From contig JAGWTR010000003.1 of assembly GCA_028868855.1 (NCBI GenBank), positions 124,001-188,000 on the forward strand: DNA of 64,000 bases. Reading direction: 5' to 3'. The position numbers and the translations under genes are program-made. The first letter of the stretch is position 1. Every line of letters begins with the position of its first letter. The notes under the pieces were generated by a model, which was given only the letters and a program-made list of their open reading frames with translations, had not been told where the DNA came from and ran no database searches. Below, one piece after another: positions 27,423 through 36,216 of this stretch. Origin of the DNA: Burkholderiales bacterium (GTDB lineage Bacteria > Pseudomonadota > Gammaproteobacteria > Burkholderiales > Burkholderiaceae_C).

Positions 27423-28679
27423 TCAAAGCTTGCCGCTGAAGGCAAACACGGGGTCGAGCATCCAGCGGATCAGGCGACGGCGGTCGAGTTCGACATCGGC
27501 CGTGAGCGTGTGGCCTGGATGCAGCGCCACCTGGGCGCCGTAGGCCTTCACCTGCGACGAATCCAGCGTGACATGCACCAGGAAGACGGCGCGGCGGTCC
27601 TGGTTGTTGTTGCCCTGGCCGCCGGCCACCTGGATGTCGGTTTGCGAGACGCTGCGCACCGTGCCGTGGTACTGGCCAAAGCGTTGATACGGGAAGGCGT
27701 CATAGCTCACGCGCACGTTCTGCCCGGCCTTGATGAAGCCGATGGCGGTGCTGGGCACATAGAGCACCGCTTCCATGGGCGAGCGGCTGGGCACGATGGA
27801 GGCGAGGGTGGCCCCTGCTGGCGTGACCTGGCCGGCTGAGGCGAGCAAGCCCGACACGATGCCATCGACCGGGGCTTTGAGCAAGGTCACGCGCGCGCCG
27901 CGCCGCTGCACGACCTCTTGCTGCAGGGTCAAGAGGTCACGGTCCAGTCCAGCGCGGGTCACGCGGTGTTGGGCGCTGAGGCGGGTCTGCTCGTCGCGGG
28001 CCAGGGCCAGGTCGGCCTGGGCCGCGCTGCGTTGGCGTTGCAAGGTCTGCAGGCGCGCGGTTTGCTCCAGCAGCGCCTGATGCTGCTGTTCGTATTGCAC
28101 TTCGGAGACGATGTGCTCGGCCAGCAAGGGCTGCAACTGGTCCAGCAGCTTGCGGGCCGAGCCGATCTGTTGCGTCTGCAGTCGAATCTCTTCGGACAGG
28201 GTGGTCGCATCGCGTTGCGCTTGCGCCATGCGCTGCGCCAGTGCGGCCAGCGACGCCTCGTTGGCCTGCGCCTGCCCTTCGGCCTGGTGGACCACCTGAT
28301 CGCGCTGGCTTTGCAGATTGCTTTCAATCAGGGCCTGGGTGTTGCCCGCGTCGGTGTAGCGCTCGCTGCTGATCTCGGCGAGCACCTCGCCGGCCTTGAC
28401 GGCCTGGCCTTCGGTGACCATCACCCGCTTGATCAGGCCGGCCTCCAGGGGCGTGACCATGGCCACGCCGTCGCGGGCCTGCACCACCCCTTGCACGCGC
28501 TCCTTCTTGGTGTAGGAGCCGAAGATCAGCACCAGCAGCACGAGGGTGGCGATGGCCGCAAAGAACAGGGTCAGGCGAGACGCACCCACCGGGCGGATGT
28601 GCAGGGCCGGGCCGGCGCTGGTGTCAGCGCGGGCCGCCAGCACCTCTTGTCGAAACAGCGATTGAGGGTGATTGCTCAT
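27423..28679 (-). CDS. HlyD-family periplasmic adaptor (membrane fusion protein)
   Basis: A 418-residue adaptor linking the inner-membrane ABC exporter to TolC. One N-terminal membrane helix (LTLFFAAIATLVLLVLIFGSY), a lipoyl-like half ('GVVQARDGVAMVTPLEAGLIKRVMVTEGQAVKAGEVLAEI'), a long coiled-coil hairpin at about 125-260, and the second half 'VTLLKAPVDGIVSGLLASAGQVTPAGATLASIVP'. This organisation is that of CvaA/HlyD partners of peptide exporters. The start overlaps the TolC-like gene stop by 4 nt, and the ABC gene follows after 25 nt. Confidence 0.93.
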   Translation of the reverse strand: MSNHPQSLFRQEVLAARADTSAGPALHIRPVGASRLTLFFAAIATLVLLVLIFGSYTKKERVQGVVQARDGVAMVTPLEAGLIKRVMVTEGQAVKAGEVLAEISSERYTDAGNTQALIESNLQSQRDQVVHQAEGQAQANEASLAALAQRMAQAQRDATTLSEEIRLQTQQIGSARKLLDQLQPLLAEHIVSEVQYEQQHQALLEQTARLQTLQRQRSAAQADLALARDEQTRLSAQHRVTRAGLDRDLLTLQQEVVQRRGARVTLLKAPVDGIVSGLLASAGQVTPAGATLASIVPSRSPMEAVLYVPSTAIGFIKAGQNVRVSYDAFPYQRFGQYHGTVRSVSQTDIQVAGGQGNNNQDRRAVFLVHVTLDSSQVKAYGAQVALHPGHTLTADVELDRRRLIRWMLDPVFAFSGKL

Positions 28680-30127
28680 GGGGCGGACTCGGGCATGGGC
28701 TCGGGGTCGAATTGGGCGCTCAGGGGCGCCACGTGTTGGGCGTCCAGCTGGTCGAGCAGGGCCAGGATGTTGACGTGGGCGCTCAAGGCGGTCACGCGCG
28801 CCGCCACCAGGCTCTGGCGGGCGGTGTGGATCTGCTGCTGGGCGTTCAGGAGGTCCAGGTTGGTGCGCAGGCCCGCCACAAAGGCTTTGTTCACCGCCTC
28901 GTAGGTGGCGCTGGCGGTTTGCTCGACATCTTGTTGCGCCGCGATGATGACCTGTGCTTGTGTCAGGCTTTGATAGGCGTCGCGCAGGCCGCTCTGGGCC
29001 GCCGCCTCGGCGTCATCGTGGCCCGCCTGTGCGCGGGTGAGCAGGGCTGCGGCTTCTTGCACGCGCCCCTGCTGGTAGCCGCCGGTGAACAAGGGCCAGT
29101 TGAGTTGCACGCCAATGGCCTTGGTCGAGACGTCCTGCTGATCGGTGATGCCTTCAAAGCGCTGCGTCTGGTGGGTTCGGCTGGCCGTCGCCGAGGCGTC
29201 CAGCGTGGGCTGCCAGTATTCGGCATCGCGGGCCGAGGTGGTGGCGCGGGCGGCCGCCAGTCTGGCGCGGGCGTCCTGTAGTTGCGGGTTGTCCTGGGCC
29301 GCCTGTTGCAAGGCCTCGTCCAGGCTGGGCAGCAGATCTGGCGTGCCGATGCTGGTTTGGCTCAGTCCTGCCGGGATGCGCACGCCCTGGCCGCTCAGGC
29401 GCTCGATGGTCAGCCTTTGGCTGGTGACGCGCATGCCCAGTTCGCGGATCGAGGCGCGGGTCTGGTCCATGCGGGTGCGTGTTTCAAGCTGGTCCAGCAT
29501 GGTGCCCAAGCCGGCCTGCAGGCGCCGGTCGTTGATGTGCAGTTGCTTTTGCAGCAGACTCAGTTGGGCCTGCGCCAGGCGCCGTTGTTCGGCGGCTTCT
29601 GCGGCGGCTAGATAGGCCAGGCTCAACTCTCGGGCCACCAGGACGCGCTGGCTGCGTGCTTGCCAGCGGGCCAGGTCGGTCAGGGCGTTTTGGGCCTGCG
29701 CGTTGGCGCGGTCTGCTGCGCGCCACAGGGGCAGGGTGGTGGTCAGGGAGATGGCCGTGGCCGGGGTGCTGCTGCTGGTTCCGTTGTAGACCTGTTGCTG
29801 GCGGCTGCTGCCAGCGTTGAGGTCCACGCGCGGCATCCAAGCGCTGGACCACACTTGCTTGTGCTGCGCTTGCGCGGCCTGCACGTTGGCATCGGCCATG
29901 CGGTTGGTGGCCGCTTGCTGCGCGGCCACCTCCAGCAGGTGTGACCAGGGGGTGGCGGTGTCGTTGCCTTGCGGCGGCGCGGCGCTGGGCGCGCTGAGGC
30001 TGAGGTCCCAGCGCAGGCCGGGCTCAGGGGGCGACGTGGCGTGGGTCGGCGATCCGGTCAGTCCGGCGAGGCTGGTGATGGCCAACAGACTGAGCGTGGA
30101 GCGTGCCCGTTGGGCGAGAGGGAGCAT
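28676..30127 (-). CDS. TolC-family outer-membrane efflux protein
   Basis: A 483-residue channel protein (491 if the ATG at 30151 is used). It has a signal peptide and then the TolC pattern of two repeated helical hairpins: 'LLEVAAQQAATNRMADANVQAAQAQHKQVWSSAWMPRVDLNAGSS', 'LARWQARSQRVLVARELSLAYLAAAEAAEQRRLAQAQL', and 'QLNWPLFTGGYQQGRVQEA' before the second half. It is the first gene after the terminator of the GG-peptide gene and is coupled to the HlyD gene by a 4-nt overlap. I chose 30127 because the ATG at 30151 lies inside the terminator's T-rich tail. Confidence 0.9.
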   Translation of the reverse strand: MLPLAQRARSTLSLLAITSLAGLTGSPTHATSPPEPGLRWDLSLSAPSAAPPQGNDTATPWSHLLEVAAQQAATNRMADANVQAAQAQHKQVWSSAWMPRVDLNAGSSRQQQVYNGTSSSTPATAISLTTTLPLWRAADRANAQAQNALTDLARWQARSQRVLVARELSLAYLAAAEAAEQRRLAQAQLSLLQKQLHINDRRLQAGLGTMLDQLETRTRMDQTRASIRELGMRVTSQRLTIERLSGQGVRIPAGLSQTSIGTPDLLPSLDEALQQAAQDNPQLQDARARLAAARATTSARDAEYWQPTLDASATASRTHQTQRFEGITDQQDVSTKAIGVQLNWPLFTGGYQQGRVQEAAALLTRAQAGHDDAEAAAQSGLRDAYQSLTQAQVIIAAQQDVEQTASATYEAVNKAFVAGLRTNLDLLNAQQQIHTARQSLVAARVTALSAHVNILALLDQLDAQHVAPLSAQFDPEPMPESAP

Positions 30128-30160
30128 GAGTACAGCGGTTGAGCAGCGCATAAAGCAAGA

Positions 30161-30180
30161 AAGGCCGCTTGCGCGGCCTT
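30161..30180 (-). terminator. intrinsic terminator/attenuator after the GG-peptide gene
   Basis: Perfect 8-bp stem AAGGCCGC/GCGGCCTT with a 4-nt loop, followed on the minus strand by TTTCTTGCTTT. It stands between the peptide gene and the exporter genes on the same strand. Partial read-through would give abundant peptide and less exporter, a common bacteriocin arrangement. Confidence 0.75.
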
Positions 30181-30188
30181 GCTATCTT

Positions 30189-30210
30189 GGCACAGCCTGC
30201 AGGCTGTGCC
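30189..30210. repeat. perfect 22-bp palindrome downstream of the GG-peptide gene
   Basis: GGCACAGCCTG and its exact reverse complement are joined without a spacer, 27 nt beyond the peptide stop and just before the terminator. It may be an RNA-stabilising hairpin or a protein-binding dyad. Nothing decides between these. Confidence 0.6.
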
Positions 30211-30236
30211 GATCAACGCTGTCAGGTGTTGAACCT

Positions 30237-30449
30237 TTAAGCGGCGACCTTGGCCTTGATGCTGGCCAGCAGGTCGGTGAGCAGCTTCTTGATGTAGGGC
30301 GAAGCCAGGGCGATGGCCAGCGTGATGATCTTGGTGTCGGTCGATGCGAAGATCGAGACGTTGGGCTTGCCGTTCAAGGCGTTCAGGATGTCCAGGGCAT
30401 TCACGCCACCGGTGACAGCTGCGATTTCGGTTTGATTCAATGTACGCAT
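30237..30449 (-). CDS. double-glycine leader peptide (candidate class II microcin/bacteriocin)
   Basis: A 70-residue precursor. The leader MRTLNQTEIAAVTGG carries every position of the GG-leader consensus: Leu at -12, Glu at -8, Ile at -7, Val at -4, Gly-Gly at -2/-1. Cleavage after Gly15 would release a 55-residue core starting VNALDILNAL, with six Lys and three Asp (net about +3), no Cys, and hydrophobic amphipathic stretches (ITLAIALASPYIKKLLTDLLASI) expected to be helical. A clear GGAG Shine-Dalgarno sits 6 nt before the ATG at 30449. It lies immediately upstream of tolC, hlyD and an active-looking C39 ABC exporter on the same strand. Activity is inferred, not shown. No immunity gene is evident. 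Confidence 0.8.
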   Translation of the reverse strand: MRTLNQTEIAAVTGGVNALDILNALNGKPNVSIFASTDTKIITLAIALASPYIKKLLTDLLASIKAKVAA

Positions 30450-30667
30450 GAGAACTCCAGTTCGGTGGTATTGGGTGTGCTGCGAATCGCGCAACGCTTG
30501 ATGTTTGTTGGGCTGACGAGTCCAATGTAAACGGCCGTCACCCGCTGTTTCTTTCGGGGTTTCCCGCGAAAAATACCGATTCAAGGGGATCTTCTAGGCG
30601 GGATGACCCTGAGTGGCCTGGTGATGGTCAGGGTTAACAAGCAATGGGTGCGGGGCAGGCGTGAGAA
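30450..30667 (-). other. upstream region of the GG-peptide gene
   Basis: A 218-nt spacer between glpK and the peptide gene. Apart from the GGAG ribosome-binding site I see no convincing -35/-10 pair or dyad; a TTGAAT followed by an A/T-rich TATTTTT is the only promoter-like piece. Control of the peptide is therefore open. Confidence 0.4.
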
Positions 30668-32197
30668 TCAACGGCTGCAGGTTTGACGCACGGCGTGTTC
30701 CCACTGGCCCATCAGTTCGTCGGCGCGTTCGCGTGACAAGGTGGGGTAGAAGGTGCGCTCGGCCTGCCACAGGCGGGCAATGGTGGGGGTGTCGGCATAC
30801 ACCCCCGTGGCCAGGCCAGCCAGGTAGGCCGCCCCCAGGGCCGTGGTTTCGATCACCTGGGGCCGCACCACCGGGATGCCCAGCAGATCGGCCTGGAACT
30901 GCATCAGCAGGTTGTTCACGCAGGCGCCCCCGTCAACCCTTAATTCGCTGACCGGGCGGCCGCCTGCAGCGACGGCGTCGCGGCTCATGGCCTGCAGCAG
31001 GGCCGCGCTTTGAAACGCGATGGATTCGAGTGCCGCGCGCGCAATGTGGGCGACGGTGCTGCCCCGGGTCAGGCCCACGATGGCGCCGCGTGCCTCGCTG
31101 TTCCAGTAGGGCGCGCCCAGTCCGGTGAAGGCGGGCACGAACATCACTCCACCGGCATCGGGCACGCTCTCGGCCAGAGGTTGTACGTCGCTGGCGGCGC
31201 GGATCGCGTGCAGGCCATCGCGCAACCACTGCACCACCGCCCCACCCATGAAGACGCTGCCTTCCAGGGCATAAGCGGCTTGCGCGCCCACCTGCGCCGC
31301 CGCCGTGGTCAGCAGGCCATTGGCCGAAGGCTGGGCGTGGCCGCCCGTGTGCATCAACATGAAGCAGCCGGTGCCGTAGGTGTTCTTGGCCAGGCCGGCT
31401 TCAAAACCTGCCTGACCGAACAGGGCGGCCTGCTGGTCGCCCGCGATGCCGCCAATGGGCAATGTTGGCAGGCCCGGCAAGGTGTCGGCCTGACTGCCCC
31501 AGATGCCCCGTTCGGCCATGCCAAAGGGGTGGCTGGAGGGGTGCACGGCGGGCAGCACGCTGCGCGGGATGTCCATCAAGGCCAGCAGATCGTCGTCCCA
31601 CTGCTGGGTGTGCAGGTTGAACAGCAGGGTGCGCGAGGCATTGCTGACATCGGTGGCGTGCACCTGCCCGCCCGTCAGCTTCCACAGCAGCCAGCTGTCC
31701 ATGGTGCCAAAGGCCAGTTCGCCGCGCTCAGCCGCTGCGCGCGCGCCATCGACGTTGTCCAGCAACCATTTCAGTTTGGTGCCGGAAAAATAGGGGTCGA
31801 TCACCAGGCCGGTCTTGCGGCGGAGGGTCTCGCTCAGGCCCTGCTCGCGCCACTGCGCGCACAGGGGTTCGGTGCGGCGGTCCTGCCAGACAATGGCGTG
31901 GGCCACTGGTTCGCCCGTGTCGCGGCGCCACAGCACGGTGGTCTCGCGCTGGTTGGTGATGCCGATGGCGCGCACCTCGGCCAGCGAATGGCCCAGGGCG
32001 CGCGCCTGTTGCAAGGCCGACACGGCGGTGTCGCGCTGGCTGGTCCACAGCTCCAGGGGGTCGTGCTCGACCCAGCCGGGGCGGGGGTAGTGCTGTCGAA
32101 TCTCACGCTGAGCCTGGGCGATGAGACGGCCCTGTTCGTCAAAGACGATGCTGCGCGAGCTGGAGGTGCCCTGGTCGAGCGCGAGGATCAAAGCCAT
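30668..32197 (-). CDS. glpK: glycerol kinase
   Basis: A 509-residue FGGY kinase that phosphorylates glycerol to glycerol-3-phosphate. '[19 protein letters not shown]' at the N-terminus, '[19 protein letters not shown]', '[14 protein letters not shown]', '[26 protein letters not shown]' and '[19 protein letters not shown]' are the standard signatures. It is downstream of the DeoR-type regulator gene by 15 nt. No glpF permease gene is in the window, so entry may be through a distant porter or by diffusion. Confidence 0.97.
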   Translation of the reverse strand: MALILALDQGTSSSRSIVFDEQGRLIAQAQREIRQHYPRPGWVEHDPLELWTSQRDTAVSALQQARALGHSLAEVRAIGITNQRETTVLWRRDTGEPVAHAIVWQDRRTEPLCAQWREQGLSETLRRKTGLVIDPYFSGTKLKWLLDNVDGARAAAERGELAFGTMDSWLLWKLTGGQVHATDVSNASRTLLFNLHTQQWDDDLLALMDIPRSVLPAVHPSSHPFGMAERGIWGSQADTLPGLPTLPIGGIAGDQQAALFGQAGFEAGLAKNTYGTGCFMLMHTGGHAQPSANGLLTTAAAQVGAQAAYALEGSVFMGGAVVQWLRDGLHAIRAASDVQPLAESVPDAGGVMFVPAFTGLGAPYWNSEARGAIVGLTRGSTVAHIARAALESIAFQSAALLQAMSRDAVAAGGRPVSELRVDGGACVNNLLMQFQADLLGIPVVRPQVIETTALGAAYLAGLATGVYADTPTIARLWQAERTFYPTLSRERADELMGQWEHAVRQTCSR

Positions 32198-32212
32198 GGC
32201 CGGTGCAATTCT

Positions 32213-33034
32213 TCAAGGGGCGATCGTCAAACCCACGCCGGCTTCTTGCAGCAGGGTCGGAAAGGGCGCCGGTGGCAGGGCCTCGGTGAAAACGCGTTTG
32301 ATGCTCTCGATGCGGCCGGCTTCGGCCAGCGCGACGTGGTGGAACTTGCTGACATCGACCGCCAGCCAGGTTTCGCGGGCCTGGCCCACCATGGTTTGGG
32401 CCACGGGCTGTTCGCGCAGGTCCATGTCGCGCAAGGTGCCATCGGGGTCGATGCCCAGGGCGCTCAAGATGGCGATGTCCACCTTGAATTGCTGCAAGAA
32501 AGCCACCGTGCTTTCCCCCTCCAGCGCGCTGTCGCGTCGGCGCAGCAGCCCGCCAGACAGGTGCAATTTGCAGTCGTGGTGCTCACTCAAGGCGAGCGCC
32601 ACCGGCAGGCTGTGGGTGATGACGCGCAGCCCCGATTTGTTCAACAGTTCGCGGGCCACGGCTTCCACCGTGGTGCCGTTGCCCAGCATCAGGGTGCTGC
32701 CGTCCGGGATGGCGGCGACCACCGAGCGCGCAATGCGCGCCTTGGCCTCGGCCCGCAGCGCCTGGCGTGCCTTCCAGGCGCCCACGGCCGGCACGTTGCT
32801 GCGCGGCAGGCTGACCCCCCCGTGAAAGCGTTGCAACAGGCCGCCATCGGCCAGACGCTGCACGTCGCGGCGCACCGTCTGCATGGTCACGTTCAAACGC
32901 AAGGCGAGGCGTTCCACCGACACGGCTCCGCGCGCCTTGACTTCTTCGAGCAAGGCGATCTGGCGCGGGTTGGGACTCCAGTCGGGGTCGGCGGCTGACA
33001 CGGTGGACTCCTGGGGGGGCGGTGCGCTGTTCAT
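32213..33034 (-). CDS. glpR: DeoR-family regulator of glycerol metabolism
   Basis: A 273-residue repressor. N-terminal DeoR helix-turn-helix: 'NPRQIALLEEVKARGAVSVERLALRLNVTMQTVRRDVQRLADGGLLQRFHGGVSLP', then the DeoR sensor domain with 'IPDGSTLMLGNGTTVEAVAREL' that binds a sugar phosphate, by homology glycerol-3-phosphate. The ATG at 33034 was preferred; the longer in-frame form would place a hydrophobic stretch before the HTH and overlap the glpD promoter. It is divergent from glpD and upstream of glpK, as in other beta-proteobacterial glp loci. Confidence 0.9.
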   Translation of the reverse strand: MNSAPPPQESTVSAADPDWSPNPRQIALLEEVKARGAVSVERLALRLNVTMQTVRRDVQRLADGGLLQRFHGGVSLPRSNVPAVGAWKARQALRAEAKARIARSVVAAIPDGSTLMLGNGTTVEAVARELLNKSGLRVITHSLPVALALSEHHDCKLHLSGGLLRRRDSALEGESTVAFLQQFKVDIAILSALGIDPDGTLRDMDLREQPVAQTMVGQARETWLAVDVSKFHHVALAEAGRIESIKRVFTEALPPAPFPTLLQEAGVGLTIAP

Positions 33035-33039
33035 CCCTG

Positions 33040-33100
33040 GCAGAATAAACGAAAATAAAACAACAAAAAAGACTATAAACGCGCATTCACCAGGAGATTT
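33040..33100. promoter_or_regulatory. glpR/glpD divergent control region with possible GlpR half-sites
   Basis: An AT-rich spacer unlike the surrounding DNA. AACGAAAATA at 33048-33057 fits the GlpR half-site consensus as I recall it from E. coli, and AACGCGCATT near 33078-33087 fits partly. A TATAAA stands near 33074 ahead of glpD. AGGAG at 33092-33096 is the glpD ribosome-binding site. Confidence 0.45.
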
Positions 33101-33102
33101 TT

Positions 33103-34746
33103 TTGTCAACGATCCTCTCGGCGCCGGTCATGGCCGATCACCGATGTGACGTTTTGGTCATCGGTGGCGGCATCAATGGCGTGGGCATTGCACGAGACCT
33201 GGCCGGACGTGGCTGGAGCGTGCTGCTGTGCGAACAGGACGATCTGGGCAGCCACACTTCGTCGGCGTCGACCAAGTTGATCCACGGCGGCTTGCGTTAC
33301 CTGGAATATGGCAAGTTCTCGCTGGTGCGCAAGGCGCTGGCCGAGCGCGAACTGCTGCTGCGCTGCGCGCCGCACATCATGGGGCCGATGCGTTTTGTGC
33401 TGCCGCATGATGCCGCCATGCGACCGGCCTGGATGATCCGCATGGGCCTGTGGTTGTACGACCATCTGGCGCCGCGCGAGTTTCTGCCGGGCAGCAAGAC
33501 CATCGCCTTGCATGGCAATCCGCTGGGGGCGCCGTTGCAGCCGCAATGGGCCAAGGCCTTTGTCTATTCAGACGGCTGGGTGGACGATGCGCGCCTGGTG
33601 GTGTTGTGCGCTCTGGATGCGGCTAATCGCGGGGCCGTGGTGCTGACGCGCACGCGCTGCGCCCAAGTGCGCGCCGACGGGCGAGGCTGGGAGGCGCAAC
33701 TGGCGCGCCTCGACCCGGCCACGCAGGCTGTCACGCAAACCCTGACGGTCAAGGCGCGCATGGTGGTCAATGCGGGCGGGCCTTGGGCTGAACAGGTGCT
33801 GCGCCAGGTCATGGGGGTGCCGGTCAAATCGACCCAAGCCAAGGCGGCGGGCGATGCTGGCGCTCACCTGCGCCTGGTCAAGGGCAGCCACATCGTGGTG
33901 CCGCGCCGCTTCACGCACGACCACGCCTACCTCTTTCAGGGCCAGGATGGGCGCGTCATTTTTGCCATTCCCTACGAGCGCGATTTCACGCTGATTGGCA
34001 CCACCGATGTCGACTACAGAGGGGCTCCTGGGGCCGTCCAGATTGATCGGGACGAAGTGAATTACCTATGTGACCAGGCCAGCCGCTACCTGCGCCAGCC
34101 GGTCTTTCCGAGCGACGTGGTGTGGTCCTTCGCGGGCGTGCGTCCCTTGCTGGACGATGCCCATGGTCGCGCTGCCGCCGTGACGCGCGACTACCGTCTG
34201 GAAGCACACACCGAGCCCTCGCCGTGGTTGACGGTGTGGGGCGGCAAGCTGACCACCTTCCGGCTGTTGGCCGAACAGGCGGCGGACCTGGTGAGCAAGC
34301 AGTTGGGTGACCCACGCCACCCCTGGACGGCCGAGGCGTCCTTGCCCGGTGGCCAGTTGACCGACCTCATCGACGAGAGCGTGCACCCCGAGCAGGACAT
34401 GGCCGAGTTTCAGCGCCGCCTGCGCAAGCGTCACCCCTGGCTGGACCTGGGTCTGATGCGGCGTTGGAGCCGCGCTTACGGCAGCCTCGTGCTGCGGCTG
34501 CTTGATGGCGTGAGCGGTCGCTCCGACCTGGGCGCGGAGGTGGCGCCGGATCTGTACGAGGTGGAGCTCTATTACCTCAAGCGCCACGAATGGGCGCTCA
34601 CCGCCGACGACGTGCTGTGGCGGCGCAGCAAGCTGGGGCTGCATTACACCCCGGAGCAGTGCGAGGCCGTGGCCCGGTGGTGGCAGGATCAGGCGGGCGG
34701 CGCGCGCACGCTGGGCTTTCACCACAGCGACATGAGCCGAACCTGA
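33103..34746 (+). CDS. glpD: glycerol-3-phosphate dehydrogenase (FAD, quinone-linked)
   Basis: A 547-residue membrane-associated flavoenzyme that oxidises glycerol-3-phosphate to DHAP and feeds the quinone pool. FAD motif 'DVLVIGGGINGVGIARDLAGRGWSVLLCEQDDLGSHTSSASTKLIHGGLRYLEYG'-type region, 'FAIPYERDFTLIGTTDVDYRG', and 'WSFAGVRPLLDD' are characteristic. The start is a TTG at 33103, with AGGAG six nt upstream; the ATG at 33130 has no ribosome-binding site. Divergent from glpR. Confidence 0.96.
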   Translation: MSTILSAPVMADHRCDVLVIGGGINGVGIARDLAGRGWSVLLCEQDDLGSHTSSASTKLIHGGLRYLEYGKFSLVRKALAERELLLRCAPHIMGPMRFVLPHDAAMRPAWMIRMGLWLYDHLAPREFLPGSKTIALHGNPLGAPLQPQWAKAFVYSDGWVDDARLVVLCALDAANRGAVVLTRTRCAQVRADGRGWEAQLARLDPATQAVTQTLTVKARMVVNAGGPWAEQVLRQVMGVPVKSTQAKAAGDAGAHLRLVKGSHIVVPRRFTHDHAYLFQGQDGRVIFAIPYERDFTLIGTTDVDYRGAPGAVQIDRDEVNYLCDQASRYLRQPVFPSDVVWSFAGVRPLLDDAHGRAAAVTRDYRLEAHTEPSPWLTVWGGKLTTFRLLAEQAADLVSKQLGDPRHPWTAEASLPGGQLTDLIDESVHPEQDMAEFQRRLRKRHPWLDLGLMRRWSRAYGSLVLRLLDGVSGRSDLGAEVAPDLYEVELYYLKRHEWALTADDVLWRRSKLGLHYTPEQCEAVARWWQDQAGGARTLGFHHSDMSRT

Positions 34747-34753
34747 ACCGGGC

Positions 34754-35674
34754 TTACGCGGGCTTGTCGCTGGGCAGCAGGAAATGCCCGCGAGCGGTGG
34801 CGACCGGGCGCAGCGGATCGTCCTGCCACACCGACACCTGCACCAGCGCGACCCGACTGCCTTGGCGCACCGTGGTGGCCTGCGCGAAGGTGTCCACCGG
34901 CCTGGCTGAGCGCAGGTAGTCGATTGAGAAATCCACGCTGCGCGGCGGCGTGTTGTCGTTCAGGCTCAGGGTGCTGGTCAGGTGCAGGATCATGGCCGTT
35001 TCAGCGAAACCGGCCAGCACACCGCCATGCAGGGCCGGCAACAGCGGGTTGCCGATCAGGTCTGGCTTGAAGGGCAGCCGAAACAGCGGCGTGGGCAGAT
35101 CGTCCGCGCTCTGCAACACGCCCAGGTATTCCACATAGGGTGATCGGCCCGCCGGCAGGGGGGGCGACAAGGCCTGGCGTGGCGCGGTGCCCTGCGGCGC
35201 GGCGTTGGCGGGCGCGGCCTCCGGCTGCTTGCGCCGACCGCTGGCGGTGGCTCGCATGAAGGCGGCGTGGACCGTGGCCAACACCTCGTCCTGACCATCC
35301 TGACGCAACTCGCCACGCACAAAGGCCACGCTGCGCGACAGGCGATGGCATTCGGCGTGGCACACCAGATTGCGATCGGGCACGGCCGGGCGCAGGTAGT
35401 CCATGCGCAGGTCCAGCGTGGCGATGGGCTCCATGACCTCCAGGGCGGCGGTCACGGCCAGTCCACAGGCGGTGTCTGCCAGCGCCGTCAGCACGCCGGG
35501 GTGCAGCAAATGCCGCACCGAATCGCCGGTCCAGGTGGCGCGTGCCGGCATCGACACGCTGGCGCGTCCTTGCGAAACCTCGACCACCTGCATGTTGGAG
35601 GCCTTCACATAAGGGATCGCGTTGACGAAGACATCGAACCATCGTTGGTGATCGAGGGTAGGAGATAGGCTCAT
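34754..35674 (-). CDS. acyl-CoA thioesterase-like protein with two hotdog domains
   Basis: A 306-residue protein made of two PaaI-like hotdog domains. Domain 1 (about 1-150) has 'LLHPGVLTALADTACGLAV' and 'LDLRMDYLRPA'; domain 2 (about 175-300) has 'LHGGVLAGFAETAMILHL' and 'VDFSIDYLRSARPVDTFAQATTVRQG'. The catalytic Asp-type position differs between the two, with D in the first and E in the second. Such fused proteins hydrolyse acyl-CoA thioesters; the substrate is unknown. The start overlaps the lipoprotein gene stop by 4 nt; it is last in a five-gene overlapping operon. Confidence 0.85.
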   Translation of the reverse strand: MSLSPTLDHQRWFDVFVNAIPYVKASNMQVVEVSQGRASVSMPARATWTGDSVRHLLHPGVLTALADTACGLAVTAALEVMEPIATLDLRMDYLRPAVPDRNLVCHAECHRLSRSVAFVRGELRQDGQDEVLATVHAAFMRATASGRRKQPEAAPANAAPQGTAPRQALSPPLPAGRSPYVEYLGVLQSADDLPTPLFRLPFKPDLIGNPLLPALHGGVLAGFAETAMILHLTSTLSLNDNTPPRSVDFSIDYLRSARPVDTFAQATTVRQGSRVALVQVSVWQDDPLRPVATARGHFLLPSDKPA

Positions 35675-36216
35675 GGTTTAGGACTCAGTTTGATCAATAG
35701 GCCACGGCTGGTCACTTGAATGTCCTGGACCTGGTAGCCCAGGCGGTCGGCCGTGCGCAGGTCTTCCGGCTTGAAGCGGTGGATGGGGTAATTTTGCAGG
35801 CCTTCTTCGGCCAGCCAGGTGCCCAGGCGGGAGACGCCGGGCAGGCCGCCCAAGCTGTCCAGCGCGCCTGTTTGAACCGTGTCGACCTTGACATCGTTCA
35901 GGCGAATGGTCTGGTCCTGCGCCTCATAGCGCAGCCCGAAGCTCAGGCCGATGAGGCCCTGGTAATGGCGTCCGAGCAGGCGGCTCGTGGCCGACAGGTC
36001 AAACTGCGCGCCGACGCGGTTGGTCTGCGGGAACAGCGCCAGGCGCGGGGCGGCGGCCTCCATCTCGAACAGCTCGGTCAGCCGCGTGTGCATGGGGAAG
36101 GGGAGGGCCAGCTTTTGCTGCATTTCTTCGCGCGAGATCTCCACCGTGCGCGGGCCCAGCAGAGAAGCGCACGCAGACAGGAGCAGCGCGACCAGCAGGG
36201 GCAGTCCTCTGATCAT
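35671..36216 (-). CDS. DUF1439 lipoprotein (YceB-like)
   Basis: A 181-residue predicted lipoprotein: '[21 protein letters not shown]' has a lipobox with the lipidated Cys at residue 15. The rest, beginning 'TVEISREEMQQKLALPFP', matches DUF1439 (E. coli YceB), a lipid-binding-like fold of unknown role. It overlaps both neighbours by 4 nt (PIN gene stop before it, thioesterase start after it). Function not known. Confidence 0.8.
   Translation of the reverse strand: MIRGLPLLVALLLSACASLLGPRTVEISREEMQQKLALPFPMHTRLTELFEMEAAAPRLALFPQTNRVGAQFDLSATSRLLGRHYQGLIGLSFGLRYEAQDQTIRLNDVKVDTVQTGALDSLGGLPGVSRLGTWLAEEGLQNYPIHRFKPEDLRTADRLGYQVQDIQVTSRGLLIKLSPKP

Noticed and set aside
30058-30525. 155-codon minus-strand ORF overlapping the GG peptide gene
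   Set aside because: Different frame from the peptide, no ribosome-binding site, passes through the terminator hairpin.
31010-32998. 662-codon plus-strand ORF opposite glpK/glpR
   Set aside because: Spans two real genes on the other strand without domains; shadow.
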